Origin: Microbacterium sp. XT11
GTDB taxonomy: Bacteria; Actinomycetota; Actinomycetes; Actinomycetales; Microbacteriaceae
Assembly: GCF_001513675.1 (NCBI RefSeq)
Contig: NZ_CP013859.1
Coordinates: 621,081 to 685,080, forward strand
Reading direction: 5' to 3'
Length of the DNA stretch: 64,000 nt
Shown here: positions 26,189-34,400 of the stretch, one piece after another
How positions within the stretch are numbered: position 1 is the stretch's first letter
Layout of the letters: each line of letters opens with the position of its first letter
The notes under the pieces: model-generated
Told to the model about the DNA's origin: nothing
What the model saw: only the letters and a program-made list of their open reading frames with translations
Databases searched by the model: none
Program-made: the position numbers and the translations under genes

Positions 26189-26752
26189 TCACCGACCGCG
26201 CAGCGCAGCGCGGAGCAGCGCGACGATCGGCCTCGGCATCCGCTCGACCGGGATCGCCGCGATCACGTCGGCAGCGAACCGGGCCTTGCGACCGGCCGCA
26301 GTGCCGGCGAACCGGTGCAGCTGCTCTTCCACGGTGCGCTCACGCTGCGCAGGCTGCCCTTGGAACACGCGGAATCGCGCGAGCTCGCCGCGCGCATCGA
26401 GGGTCTGGATGACCAGCTCGGCTCCTGCGGCGGCGATCACCTCGTCTTCGAGATCGCGCTCGCAGCCGAAGAATCCGGCATCCTCCGGCGAGCCGTCGTG
26501 GCTGATCGCGCCGAGGTCCCGCAGCACCGAGCTCACATATCCGCCTTCGGCCGCGTCGTACAGACCCACGACGCGGCGCCCCGCCTCGCGCAGCATCCGC
26601 AATCGCCCGCGCAGGTTGGTGATGCCGTCGAGATCGACCAGCTCGAGCTCATCGACCGAAAGCCCGAGCCTGCGCGCGGCCGTCTCGACGGCAAGGCGGT
26701 CGCTCGCACCCTCGAACAGCACGACGGTGCGCGGCTCGGTCGTCTCCGGCAT
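26189..26752 (-). CDS. Small TOPRIM-domain protein
   Basis: 187 aa. VVLFEGASDRLAVETAARRL at residues about 9-28 gives the TOPRIM glutamate; LELVDLDGITNLRG gives the DxD pair; GLYDAAEGGYVSS follows. This is the stand-alone OLD-like TOPRIM nucleotidyl-transferase/hydrolase type without an attached ABC ATPase. Such proteins are presumed nucleic-acid enzymes, but the role is unknown. ATG at 26752. No ATPase partner is next to it; it is divergent from the UMF1-like transporter. Confidence 0.75.
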   Translation of the reverse strand: MPETTEPRTVVLFEGASDRLAVETAARRLGLSVDELELVDLDGITNLRGRLRMLREAGRRVVGLYDAAEGGYVSSVLRDLGAISHDGSPEDAGFFGCERDLEDEVIAAAGAELVIQTLDARGELARFRVFQGQPAQRERTVEEQLHRFAGTAAGRKARFAADVIAAIPVERMPRPIVALLRAALRGR

Positions 26753-26840
26753 GCCGACGACCCTAGCGCGCCGCACCGCCGTGGGCCCGCACGCGGCGCG
26801 CCGTCACCGTCCGTTCACCGACCGCCGCCAGACTGCGACC

Positions 26841-28256
26841 ATGAGCGAACCCGAAGGCCGTGCCGAACCGCCGGCGACGGCGAACAGCGGCGCGGTCGGC
26901 GTCATCGGCCTCGACCTCCGCGGCGACGAACCGGCACCGAAGAAGCAGGTGTACTCGTGGGCGCTGTGGGACTGGGCGACGCAGCCCTTCAACACCGTCA
27001 TCCTCACGTTCATCTTCACCGCCCTCTACCTGACGACAGAGGCGTTCCTCCCCGCCGACATCGCCGCCCTCGACCCGGAGAGCGATGCGTTCAAGGCAGG
27101 CGAAGCGGCACTCGCCTCCGGCCTGGGACTCGGGTCGACGATCGCGGCGTTCGCCATCCTGCTGCTGGCTCCCGTGCTCGGACAGCGAGCGGATGCCGCT
27201 GGCAGGCAGAAGCTGTGGCTGGGGATCGGCACCGGGGCGCTCATCCTCTGCATGCTGGGCCTCTGGTTCGTCGAGCCGACGCCCTCGCTGTTCTGGCTCG
27301 GCGTCGCCCTCGTGTCGGCAGGGTCGGTGTTCGGCGAGATCGCCGCGGTCAACTCCAACGCCATGCTGATCGGCATCGCGACGCCTCGCACCGTCGGCCG
27401 CATCTCGGGGCTCGGGTGGGGATTCGGCTACCTCGGCGGCATCGTCGCCCTCGTCATCGTGGTCGTGTTCTACGCCCTCGACTGGTTCGGCCTGTCCGAA
27501 GACGGCGGCCTGCCGTTCCGCATCATCGCCGTGGGGTGCGCGGTCTGGGCCATCGTCTTCAGCATCCCGATCTTCCTGCACGTACCGGAGCCGTCTCTGG
27601 GGCGCGCGGAGCGGAAGGTCGGCTTCTTCGCGTCGTACGGGCTGCTCGTGCGCGACGTGATCGGCCTCTACCGCTCGCCCGCCACGCGTCCGACGTTCTG
27701 GTACCTGCTGGCCAGCGCGGTGTTCCGCGACGGCATCGGCGGCGTGTTCGCCTTCGGAGCGGTCATCGCGAGCCAGGTGTTCGACTTCACGTTCCTCGAG
27801 CTCGTCGTGTTCGGCATCGCGGCCAACCTCATCGCCGGCGTCTCGACGATCATCGCCGGGCGGTTCGACGACACGTTCGGACCCAAGCGCATCATCCTCG
27901 TCTCGCTGGCGTCGATGGTGGTGGCCGGGCTCGCGGTGTTCCTGCTGGCCGACACCGGCAACACGCTCGTCTTCTGGATCGGCGGGCTCGTGCTGTGCGC
28001 CTTCGTCGGGCCGGCGCAGGCCGCTGGTCGCTCGTTCCTGGCGCGGGTCACGCCGGCCGGACGCGAGGGCGAGATCTTCGGCCTGTATGCGACCACGGGC
28101 CGCGCCGCGAGCTGGATGGCGTCGGGAGCGTGGACGCTGCTCATCGCCCTCACCTCGCGCACCTCGTTCGGCATCATCGGCATCGTGCTCGTGCTGATCG
28201 CGGGATTCCTGCTGCTCCTGCCCGTCACCGCTCCGCCGAAGACGGCGCGGGACTGA
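26841..28256 (+). CDS. MFS transporter, UMF1/Atg22-like
   Basis: 471 aa, about 12 membrane segments. YSWALWDWATQPFNTVILTF near the N-terminus is the hallmark of the UMF1 (Atg22-like) branch, then LGQRADAAGRQKLWLGIG and GRISGLGWGFGYLGG. Some members export amino acids; bacterial substrates are unknown. The start codon ATG 26841 lies close behind a weak -10-like box with no ribosome-binding site, as in leaderless genes. Its stop codon is inside the first unit of a 31-bp tandem repeat. Confidence 0.88.
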   Translation: MSEPEGRAEPPATANSGAVGVIGLDLRGDEPAPKKQVYSWALWDWATQPFNTVILTFIFTALYLTTEAFLPADIAALDPESDAFKAGEAALASGLGLGSTIAAFAILLLAPVLGQRADAAGRQKLWLGIGTGALILCMLGLWFVEPTPSLFWLGVALVSAGSVFGEIAAVNSNAMLIGIATPRTVGRISGLGWGFGYLGGIVALVIVVVFYALDWFGLSEDGGLPFRIIAVGCAVWAIVFSIPIFLHVPEPSLGRAERKVGFFASYGLLVRDVIGLYRSPATRPTFWYLLASAVFRDGIGGVFAFGAVIASQVFDFTFLELVVFGIAANLIAGVSTIIAGRFDDTFGPKRIILVSLASMVVAGLAVFLLADTGNTLVFWIGGLVLCAFVGPAQAAGRSFLARVTPAGREGEIFGLYATTGRAASWMASGAWTLLIALTSRTSFGIIGIVLVLIAGFLLLLPVTAPPKTARD

Positions 28257-28361
28257 GCCGGCTCTGCGCCGAAAGGTCGCGGGACGAGCCGGCGCTGCGC
28301 CGAAGGGGTCGCTGGACGGAGCCGGCGCTGCGCCGAAAGGTCGCGGGACGAGCCGGCGTTC
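28255..28361. repeat. 31-bp tandem repeat at the 3' end of the MFS gene
   Basis: Units GAGCCGGCTCTGCGCCGAAA-type start at 28255, 28286, 28319 and 28350 (the last partial). The array begins in the MFS stop codon. Confidence 0.88.
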
Positions 28362-28410
28362 GGCGGCCCCGGCACGTCACCGCGTCGGCGCACCGGAGTA
28401 GCCTGACCGC

Positions 28411-29331
28411 GTGACCGTCATCATCGCCTTCCTCGCCAATGTGCTCGTCGCGGTCGCGAAGACGATCGCCGCCCTCATCACCTCGTCGGCGTCGATGGTC
28501 GCCGAGGCCGCGCATTCGTGGGCGGATGCCGGCAACGAGGTCTTCCTCCTGATCGCCGACCGCCACGGCGCACGGGTGAAAGACGAACGGCATCCGCTCG
28601 GATACGGACGCAGCGCGTTCGTGTGGTCGCTGATCGCGGCGTTCGGCATCTTCACGGCGGGGTCGATCGTCTCGATCATGCACGGCGTGCAGGAGCTGGC
28701 AGAGCAGGGCCCGGTCGAGTCGCCGGTGATCGCGTACCTCGTGCTCGGCGTCGCCTTCGTACTCGAGGGAGCGTCGTTCACGCAGGCCATGGTGCGTTCA
28801 CGCCGCCTCGCCCGCGAACGCGGCACCTCGGTCTGGGACTTCGTGCTCGAGACGAGCGACACGACCCTCCGTGCGGTGTTCTTCGAAGACGCCGCCGCGC
28901 TCATCGGCCTCGTGCTCGCCGGCGGATCGATCCTGCTGCACCAGATCACGGGCGTGGCCGCGTGGGATGCCGTCGGCTCCATCCTCGTCGGCGTGCTGCT
29001 CGGGGTGGTCGCCGTCATCCTCATCAGCAGGAACATGGCGTTCCTCATCGGCACCTCGGTGTCGCCGGCGGTCAGGGCTCGGGTGGGGCGCGCGCTGCTC
29101 GCATCGGCCGACATCCACCGCGTGACGTATCTGCACATCGAGTTCGTCGGGCCGAATCGCCTGTTCATCGTCGCCGAGGTCGACCTCGCCGGCGACGCGC
29201 GCGAGCACGACGTCGCCCGGAGGCTGCGCGACATCGAGCGTCAGATCGAGGCCAACGAGGTCGTCGAGACGGTCGTGCTGTCGCTGTCCGTCGACGACGA
29301 GCCGTCCCTGGAGTTCTCCGCGGCCGCGTGA
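28411..29331 (+). CDS. Cation diffusion facilitator (CDF) family transporter
   Basis: 306 aa. SASMVAEAAHSWADAGNEVF (about 30-49) carries the HxxxD metal site of membrane helix 2; DRHGARVKDERHPLGYGRSA and a second such site in the helix GVAAWDAVGSILVGVLLG complete the CDF core. A cytoplasmic C-terminal domain with RVTYLHIEFVG-like strands follows. CDF proteins export Zn2+, Co2+, Ni2+, Fe2+ or Mn2+ in exchange for protons. GTG start at 28411, 8 nt after TAGCCT, so probably leaderless. Two His-rich MarR-type regulators follow. Confidence 0.92.
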   Translation: MTVIIAFLANVLVAVAKTIAALITSSASMVAEAAHSWADAGNEVFLLIADRHGARVKDERHPLGYGRSAFVWSLIAAFGIFTAGSIVSIMHGVQELAEQGPVESPVIAYLVLGVAFVLEGASFTQAMVRSRRLARERGTSVWDFVLETSDTTLRAVFFEDAAALIGLVLAGGSILLHQITGVAAWDAVGSILVGVLLGVVAVILISRNMAFLIGTSVSPAVRARVGRALLASADIHRVTYLHIEFVGPNRLFIVAEVDLAGDAREHDVARRLRDIERQIEANEVVETVVLSLSVDDEPSLEFSAAA

Positions 29332-29401
29332 ACGCGGCGCCGGAGGACCGCCGGACTCCCCCTCGCACGCAGCGGTGCAGAGCCGTGGATGCCGCGCGAC
29401 G

Positions 29402-29965
29402 TCAGCGCGGCCAGTTGTCGGCGAGCTTGGTGAGCAGGCGTGCGAGCTCGGCGCGCTCCTCCTCGGTGAAGGCGGCGAGCGCCGACCCGAGCAGTTCGCG
29501 ACGCTCTCCCCGCATGCCGCGTGCGAGTCGCCGGCCCTCGTCGGTGAGCGCGATTCGCGTGCGTCGAGCGTCGTCGGGGTCGGCCTCGCGGCGGACATAG
29601 CCGCGTTCGACGCCCTGCTGCACGAGGCGTGAGGCGCGCGGCTGGTCGACGCCGATCGCGGCGCCGAGCTCGCTCACGGTGAGGGGGGCGGATGCCGTGG
29701 CGAGAGCCTCGAGCATGCGCATCCGCGCCGGTCCGCCGAAGCGCGCCGCAGGATCGCCACCCCACGGCCCCATTCCCGGATGTCCGGCATGACGCGGATG
29801 CTCGTGCTGGTCGCCGCGCTGCCCGTGCGCACCGCCGCCATGCCGACCGTGCGGTCCACCGCGCCGATCGCCGAACGGCCGCCCGGGTTCTCCGGGGCGA
29901 CGGCCACGGAGACGCGAGAGCGCCTGCGCGATGGCCTCGGTCGGATCGTCGTCGGGAGCGGTCAT
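29402..29965 (-). CDS. MarR-family regulator with a His/Gly-rich N-terminus
   Basis: 187 aa. Residues about 20-75 are rich in Gly, His and Arg (GGPHGRHGGGAHGQRGDQHE, HPRHAGHPG). The MarR winged helix follows: LTVSELGAAIGVDQPRASRL, wing READPDDARRTRIALTDEG. Divergent from another His-rich winged-helix protein (30070-30912); their shared gap has CATGT/ACATG inverted repeats. The CDF gene is convergent, 70 bp away. A metal-responsive role is plausible from the His-rich segment and the CDF neighbour, but unproven. Confidence 0.85.
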   Translation of the reverse strand: MTAPDDDPTEAIAQALSRLRGRRPGEPGRPFGDRRGGPHGRHGGGAHGQRGDQHEHPRHAGHPGMGPWGGDPAARFGGPARMRMLEALATASAPLTVSELGAAIGVDQPRASRLVQQGVERGYVRREADPDDARRTRIALTDEGRRLARGMRGERRELLGSALAAFTEEERAELARLLTKLADNWPR

Positions 29966-29977
29966 GCTTCGAGTTTA

Positions 29978-30026
29978 CATGTGAGTTGACATGCTTCTCC
30001 TACTCATGTCACACTACATATACATG
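29978..30026. promoter_or_regulatory. Paired CATGT/ACATG operators between divergent regulators
   Basis: CATGT-N6-ACATG (29978-29993) and CATGT-N12-ACATG (30005-30026) in an unusually AT-rich 104-bp gap. More ACATG copies follow to 30055. Likely binding sites for one or both MarR-type proteins; a TTGAC element lies within the first. Confidence 0.6.
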
Positions 30027-30069
30027 CACAGTGACAAGCACATGCATAGAGACATGCGAAGGACTTCCC

Positions 30070-30912
30070 ATGAACACGACAGACAACCACACCACAGACA
30101 CCCCTGCGTCTCCTCGGCCTTTCGGCTTCTGGATCACCGCCGTCGATCGCCTGCTCGCTGCAGAGTTCGCCACGGCCTTCGAGCGAGAGGGAGCGAACCG
30201 CCGCGACTGGCGCCTGCTCAACGTCATCGACGGGACCGTACCTGCACACCGCCCCCTGCGGCCGCACAAGCTGCGCGACCTGGAGGAGCGCGGATGGATC
30301 ACCCGCGAGGGTGAGGACTGGACGCTCACCGACGAAGGGCGCGCCGCGAAGGAGCGCCTCTGCGCGATCGCCGACGGCATCCGAGCGACGATCACGGATG
30401 CCGTGAGTCCCGAGGACTACGAGACCACCGTCGCGACACTCGAGAAGATCGCCACGGCGCTCGGATGGGAGGACGGGAAGCCGCTCCCCCGCCGCGGGCG
30501 CGGCGGACATGGCGGACGCCACGGACATGGCGGGCGCGATGGACACGATGGACGCGATGGACGCGACGGACACGATGGACACGGCCAGGCCCGGCTCTGG
30601 TTCGGCGGCCCCAGGCTGCCCCGTCGAGGCTTCCCCGGATGGCACGAGCACGGCGAGCACGGGCACGGCGAGCGCGGAGAGTACGGGCGGCACGAGCGCG
30701 GCGAGCACGGCGAGTACGGGCGGCACGGCGGGCACGGACACGGCGGGCACGGCGAGCGCGGCGGGCAAGGACACGGCGAGTGCGGGCACGGCGAGCGTGG
30801 ACGGTTCGGACGCGGCGAGTACGGGCACGGCCATGAGCGCGTCGCTCGGCTCGCGCAACACGCCTACAAGCGCGGCTTCGATGCCGGCTTCTCGCAGGGC
30901 CGCGCTTCGTGA
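30070..30912 (+). CDS. MarR-like winged-helix protein with a long His/Gly-rich C-terminus
   Basis: 280 aa. Residues about 15-130 form a winged-helix domain ([40 protein letters not shown]). Residues about 140-265 are low complexity: Gly, His, Arg, Asp and Glu repeats such as [18 protein letters not shown], ending in [23 protein letters not shown] at 30070 with GAAGGA 6-7 nt upstream. Divergent from the MarR gene; both carry His-rich segments. It could sense or store metal ions, or the tail may be a product of repeat expansion. The repeats are DNA-level tandem as well. Confidence 0.8.
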   Translation: MNTTDNHTTDTPASPRPFGFWITAVDRLLAAEFATAFEREGANRRDWRLLNVIDGTVPAHRPLRPHKLRDLEERGWITREGEDWTLTDEGRAAKERLCAIADGIRATITDAVSPEDYETTVATLEKIATALGWEDGKPLPRRGRGGHGGRHGHGGRDGHDGRDGRDGHDGHGQARLWFGGPRLPRRGFPGWHEHGEHGHGERGEYGRHERGEHGEYGRHGGHGHGGHGERGGQGHGECGHGERGRFGRGEYGHGHERVARLAQHAYKRGFDAGFSQGRAS

Positions 30913-31026
30913 CATCCGCACGGGGAGCGGAGATTCCGGTCCGCTAGCCGCGGGCTCCTCCGCCCTCGGAGACCACCTGCGCGCGGGCCTTCACGACCGC
31001 GCACGGCGCGCTGTACCATCGCCGAC

Positions 31027-31200
31027 ATGGAAGCCCTGTTCGCCGTGTACGGTTTCGCCGCCCTCGTGGCCGCCGTGGTGATCGCGCGCCCCGGAAAGAA
31101 CACACCTCCCCGGGTCGACGACGGACCCCGCGCCGACCCCGCGCTCCGCGTCGCACTCACCACGAGGCAGCCCGGCCTGAACAACCAGGGTCAGCTCTAG
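31027..31200 (+). CDS. Small single-pass membrane protein, hypothetical
   Basis: 57 aa. A hydrophobic N-terminal helix MEALFAVYGFAALVAAVVIA is followed by a basic anchor ARPGKN and a polar tail ending LNNQGQL. TACCAT lies 7 nt before the ATG, fitting a leaderless transcript. Stops 26 bp before the convergent dcd gene. No family recognised. Confidence 0.65.
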   Translation: MEALFAVYGFAALVAAVVIARPGKNTPPRVDDGPRADPALRVALTTRQPGLNNQGQL

Positions 31201-31225
31201 TCCCGCCTGGTCCGGCGGAACCGGG

Positions 31226-31831
31226 TCAGCCGCCGACGGACCCGACGTCGGTGACGCCGACGTCGGTACGGTGGAAGTTCTGGAACGATCGCGATGCGGT
31301 CGGCCCGCGCTGCCCCTGGTACCGGTTGCCGTACGGACCCGATCCGTAGGCGTTCTCCGTCGGAGAGCTCAACCGGAAGAAGCAGAACTGGCCGATCTTC
31401 ATGCCGGGCCACAGCTTGATCGGCAGCGTCGCCACGTTCGCAAGTTCGAGCGTCACGTGTCCGGTGAAGCCGGGGTCGATGAAGCCCGCCGTGGAGTGGG
31501 TGATGAGACCGAGGCGGCCGAGCGACGACTTGCCCTCGAGGCGCGCCGCCACGTCGTCGGGGAGGGTCACCTGCTCGAACGTCGCGCCGAGCGCGAACTC
31601 GCCCGGGTGCAGGATGAACGGCTCGTCGGGAGCGACCTCGATCAGCCGGGTCAGCTCGGGCTGATCCTCGGACGGATCGATGAACGGGTACTTGTGGTTG
31701 TCGAACAGCCGGAAGTAGCGGTCGAGACGCACGTCCACGCTCGACGGCTGCACCATCTCCTCATCGAACGGAGTCAGCCCGATGCGGCCGGATGCGAGTT
31801 CTGCCCTGATGTCGCGATCGCTGAGAAGCAC
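31226..31831 (-). CDS. dcd: dCTP deaminase (probably bifunctional, dUMP-forming)
   Basis: 201 aa. [19 protein letters not shown] start, [18 protein letters not shown] (active-site Ser/Arg/Glu region), [13 protein letters not shown], and a C-terminal [15 protein letters not shown] that closes over the triphosphate. Deaminates dCTP; the actinobacterial form also hydrolyses dUTP to dUMP for dTTP synthesis. GTG start at 31831, 7 nt after TAGGCT: leaderless promoter. Confidence 0.96.
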   Translation of the reverse strand: MLLSDRDIRAELASGRIGLTPFDEEMVQPSSVDVRLDRYFRLFDNHKYPFIDPSEDQPELTRLIEVAPDEPFILHPGEFALGATFEQVTLPDDVAARLEGKSSLGRLGLITHSTAGFIDPGFTGHVTLELANVATLPIKLWPGMKIGQFCFFRLSSPTENAYGSGPYGNRYQGQRGPTASRSFQNFHRTDVGVTDVGSVGG

Positions 31832-31972
31832 GGCACCAGCCTAGTGCGGGCCGGTCTCGGCGGTCGGTCGGCGCAATGATTCCTTCGCTCGGCGTAGCGT
31901 CCCGGCATCCGCGTAATATATCGGGGCTCCGTTCGTCTCTTCTGCCATGAGGCGACACACCAGGAGGAGCGC

Positions 31973-32170
31973 ATGAGCGCGGCAGTCATCGACGACACCG
32001 TCCGGCCCGCGACGAGACGGCGACCGGATGCCGGGTGGTACCCCGACCCGTTCGACCCGCAGAACCGCCAACGGTGGTGGAACGGCTCGGAGTGGACCGA
32101 GTTCGACCATCCGCTCCGTCCCGACGTCCACGTCTGGCCGACGGAGGAGTTCGGGATGCCCGTGCGCTGA
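31973..32170 (+). CDS. Short DUF2510-motif protein
   Basis: 65 aa. PDAGWYPDPFDPQNRQRWWN plus GSEWTEF is the DUF2510 motif (GWYPDP...RWWDG..WT), common at the N-terminus of actinobacterial membrane proteins; here it stands alone. ATG has an AGGAGG ribosome-binding site. Function unknown. Confidence 0.8.
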   Translation: MSAAVIDDTVRPATRRRPDAGWYPDPFDPQNRQRWWNGSEWTEFDHPLRPDVHVWPTEEFGMPVR

Positions 32171-32206
32171 GCCCTCTTGGCGTCGCGAGCCCGGGAGTCC
32201 GGGTCA

Positions 32207-32345
32207 ACCGCGGGCGCGAGCCAGGCGCGACCCGGGTGGGCGGCCGGGCATGAGCCGGATCGGCGGGCGGGGTGCGAGCCGTGTCTGCGGGCGGGGCGCG
32301 AGCCGCGTCGGCGGGCGGGGCGAGCCGTGTCGGCGAACCGCATCC
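32207..32345. repeat. GC-rich minisatellite upstream of tRNA-Gly
   Basis: Three or four copies of a GCGAGCCGTGTCGGCGGGCG-type unit of about 23-28 bp. No coding potential is seen between 32171 and 32460. Confidence 0.75.
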
Positions 32346-32460
32346 GCCCCGTCCAGACGCGGCGATGGCGTGGGGCCAGCGCGGCGTTTGGCCATCCGCA
32401 CACGACCGGGTAGGCTGACAGCACCCCTGCCGCCGCGGAATTCCGCGGAAGAGCGGGCGC

Positions 32461-32534
32461 GGGGCTGTAGTTCAATGGTAGAACTTCTGCTTCCCAAGCA
32501 GACAGCGCGGGTTCGATTCCCGTCAGCCCCTCCA
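32461..32534 (+). tRNA. tRNA-Gly (CCC)
   Basis: Cloverleaf by eye: acceptor GGGGCTG/CAGCCCC, D-arm with TAGTTCAATGGTAGAA, anticodon arm TCTGC-TTCCCAA-GCAGA with anticodon CCC, T-arm GCGGGTTCGATTCCCGT, discriminator T and encoded CCA. Confidence 0.95.
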
Positions 32535-32592
32535 CACGACCCTTCGGCGCTTCACCCGGTGAACTGCGCGATCCACGCCGCCGCCCGCGTAC

Positions 32593-32670
32593 GAAACGTC
32601 GGACTCCACGCACGACACGCCGCCCCGGGGGCCGCCCACACGGCGCGTCGTCCGGATTCTCCGACTTTTC
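32593..32670. repeat. 78-bp palindromic element, copy D
   Basis: Starts GAAACGTCGGACTCC, ends TCCGACTTTTC; inner ACACGCCG/CGGCGCGTCGT. Same plan as copies A-C with a CCGGGGG-type centre. Lies 58 bp after tRNA-Gly. Confidence 0.88.
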
Positions 32671-32729
32671 GTTCGCCGCGCGAGCCCCGGCGATCCGGAC
32701 GGGTCCCGCCACCCCGGCCGCCCGCGTAC

Positions 32730-32807
32730 GAAACGTCGGACTCCGCGCACGACACGCCGCCCCGGGGGACGCGCGCACGGCGCGTCGTCCGGATTCTCCG
32801 ACCTTTC
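32730..32807. repeat. 78-bp palindromic element, copy E
   Basis: Near-identical to copy D, starting 137 bp later, with the same GCCCGCGTAC left flank and CCGCCGCGCGAGC-type right flank. Confidence 0.88.
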
Positions 32808-32932
32808 GTCCGCCGCGCGAGCAGCGTCACCGCCCCCGCGTGTCCGCGCCGCGCACGCGCCCTGCCGCGCCCGTCCCTGCCCCGCGCCCGCGCCCGCGCA
32901 CGCCGCCGCGCGAGCCCGGGTCACGCACGCGC

Positions 32933-33271
32933 TCAGTCGTCGAGCATGGCGCGCAGCTGTTCCACGGATGGCGTGGACACCGGCTCCGGAACCAGATGGA
33001 GCCCGCCCGGGCTGTCCGCGGTGAGAGCGAGCGCTTCGAGCCACGCCCGGTTGACCTCCGTGGGCTGGGCCACGCCGTACGAGAAGGTCAGCGAGGTCCC
33101 CGCGTGCACCCAGACCGTCGTGCGGCCACCGCCGACGCTCGGGTCCTCACGCCACGAGAAGGAGAACGGCTGTCGTCTGCGCAGCTTCTCGGTCACGACC
33201 AGCTGCAGGTGCGCCAGCGTCCGATCGTCGACCTGCAACCTCGGGCCGCCCTCATAGATGAATGTGCCCAT
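32933..33271 (-). CDS. Conserved short Microbacteriaceae protein (DUF7882-like)
   Basis: 112 aa. MGTFIYEGGPRLQVDDRTLA start, LQLVVTEKLRRRQPFSFSW, and a C-terminal STPSVEQLRAMLDD. Resembles a small protein family common in Microbacteriaceae, sometimes labelled as an ATP-dependent ligase fragment without good reason. No catalytic motif is seen. It ends next to a repeat-rich tract holding palindromic copies D and E. Confidence 0.7.
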   Translation of the reverse strand: MGTFIYEGGPRLQVDDRTLAHLQLVVTEKLRRRQPFSFSWREDPSVGGGRTTVWVHAGTSLTFSYGVAQPTEVNRAWLEALALTADSPGGLHLVPEPVSTPSVEQLRAMLDD

Positions 33272-33293
33272 CGACCCGCTCCGCTTTCGGCGC

Positions 33294-34139
33294 TCACGAA
33301 GACCCGAGAGTGCGCCAGGAGTCGTCGCCGATGGCGGCCCCCGCCTGCGGCCCCATCTGCAGCATCCCGCCGTCGATCACCACCGACGCTCCCGAGATGT
33401 AAGCGGCAGCCGGCGATGCGAGGAACGCGATGAGCGCCGCGACCTCACGCGCATCCCCCGGACGCCCGAGCGGGATGCCGGGCCGACGGTTGCCGTGCGG
33501 ATCCTCATCCTCCTGACCGGTCATCGGCGTGGCGATCTCGCCCGGCGCGACGCTGACCGCGCTCACGCCGTGCACGCCGAGTTCGAGGGCGATGTTCTTC
33601 ATGAGCCCGCCCAGGCCGTGCTTGGCCGCGTCATACGCGCTCGACCCGACCATCGGCTGATGCTCGTGCACACTGGTCACCGCGATGAGCCGGCCACCGC
33701 GCCCGCTGCGCACGAACTCCCGCGCGGCCCGCTGGAGGCACACGAAAGCGCCGTCGAGATCCACCTGCACCACGCGACGCCACTCTTCGAACGACAGATC
33801 GAGGAACGGGGTCTGCGTGCCCGTGCCGGAGTTGTTCACGAACACGTCGAGCCCGCCGAGCTCGTCGATAAGGCCGTCGATCACGTCACCGCACGCCGGA
33901 GCATCGGCCGTGTCCAGGTGCGCCACGACCGCCCGGGCGCCGTGCGCGCGCACCTCGTCCGCGGTCTGCTCGGCCCCTGCCTGATCGGTGTGCCAGGTGA
34001 TCCCGACGTCGAGGCCGTCCGCGGCGAGCGCGACCGCGGTGGCGCGCCCGATCCCGGAATCCGACCCCGTCACGATCGCCCGCCGCGGCACCGCGTCGAG
34101 CCCGTCCATCCTCGTCTCATCCGTGCGTGTCTCGTCCAT
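33294..34139 (-). CDS. SDR-family oxidoreductase
   Basis: 281 aa. RAIVTGSDSGIGRATAVALA cofactor motif, FVNNSGTGTQTPF (NNAG-equivalent), catalytic AVTSVHEHQPMVGSSAYDAAKHG (Ser, Tyr, Lys), and ISGASVVIDGGM near the C-terminus. ATG 34139 follows CTATGGT closely, suggesting a leaderless transcript separate from the FAH gene. Substrate unknown; because it lies next to a rhamnonate-type cluster a sugar-acid role is possible, but the repeat-filled 261-bp gap argues against one operon. Confidence 0.87.
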   Translation of the reverse strand: MDETRTDETRMDGLDAVPRRAIVTGSDSGIGRATAVALAADGLDVGITWHTDQAGAEQTADEVRAHGARAVVAHLDTADAPACGDVIDGLIDELGGLDVFVNNSGTGTQTPFLDLSFEEWRRVVQVDLDGAFVCLQRAAREFVRSGRGGRLIAVTSVHEHQPMVGSSAYDAAKHGLGGLMKNIALELGVHGVSAVSVAPGEIATPMTGQEDEDPHGNRRPGIPLGRPGDAREVAALIAFLASPAAAYISGASVVIDGGMLQMGPQAGAAIGDDSWRTLGSS

Positions 34140-34208
34140 GCCGCGACCATAGCGACGGCAGGCACCGGCGCAGAGGGGCTTGCGCCGCGGCGCGGGCATC
34201 CGTACACG

Positions 34209-34400
34209 TGAGCGCCGGAGCACGACAGCACCAGAACACGGGAGCGCCGGAGCACGACAGCACCGGAACATGACAGCGCCGGTACACGACAGCACCGGAA
34301 CATGACAGCGCCGGTACACGACAGCGCCCCGGTACCCGACAGCACCGGAACACGACAGCGCCGCAGCACGCGACGGCGCCGCCGTACAGGACGGTGCCGG
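34209..34400. repeat. 17-18 bp minisatellite (ACGACAGCACCGGAACA type)
   Basis: Ten or more imperfect copies alternating ACGACAGCACCGGAAC and ATGACAGCGCCGGTAC. It fills the gap between the SDR start and the FAH stop. No other feature is seen in 34140-34400. Confidence 0.9.

Noticed and set aside
32171..32460. Small genes in the GC-rich tract before tRNA-Gly
   Set aside because: Readings are Arg/Gly/Ala-rich in all frames, with no ribosome-binding site or recognisable domain; the tract is repetitive.
33294..34319. Longer SDR start at 34319
   Set aside because: The extra N-terminal codons are the translated 17-18 bp minisatellite; the ATG at 34139 directly precedes the Rossmann domain.
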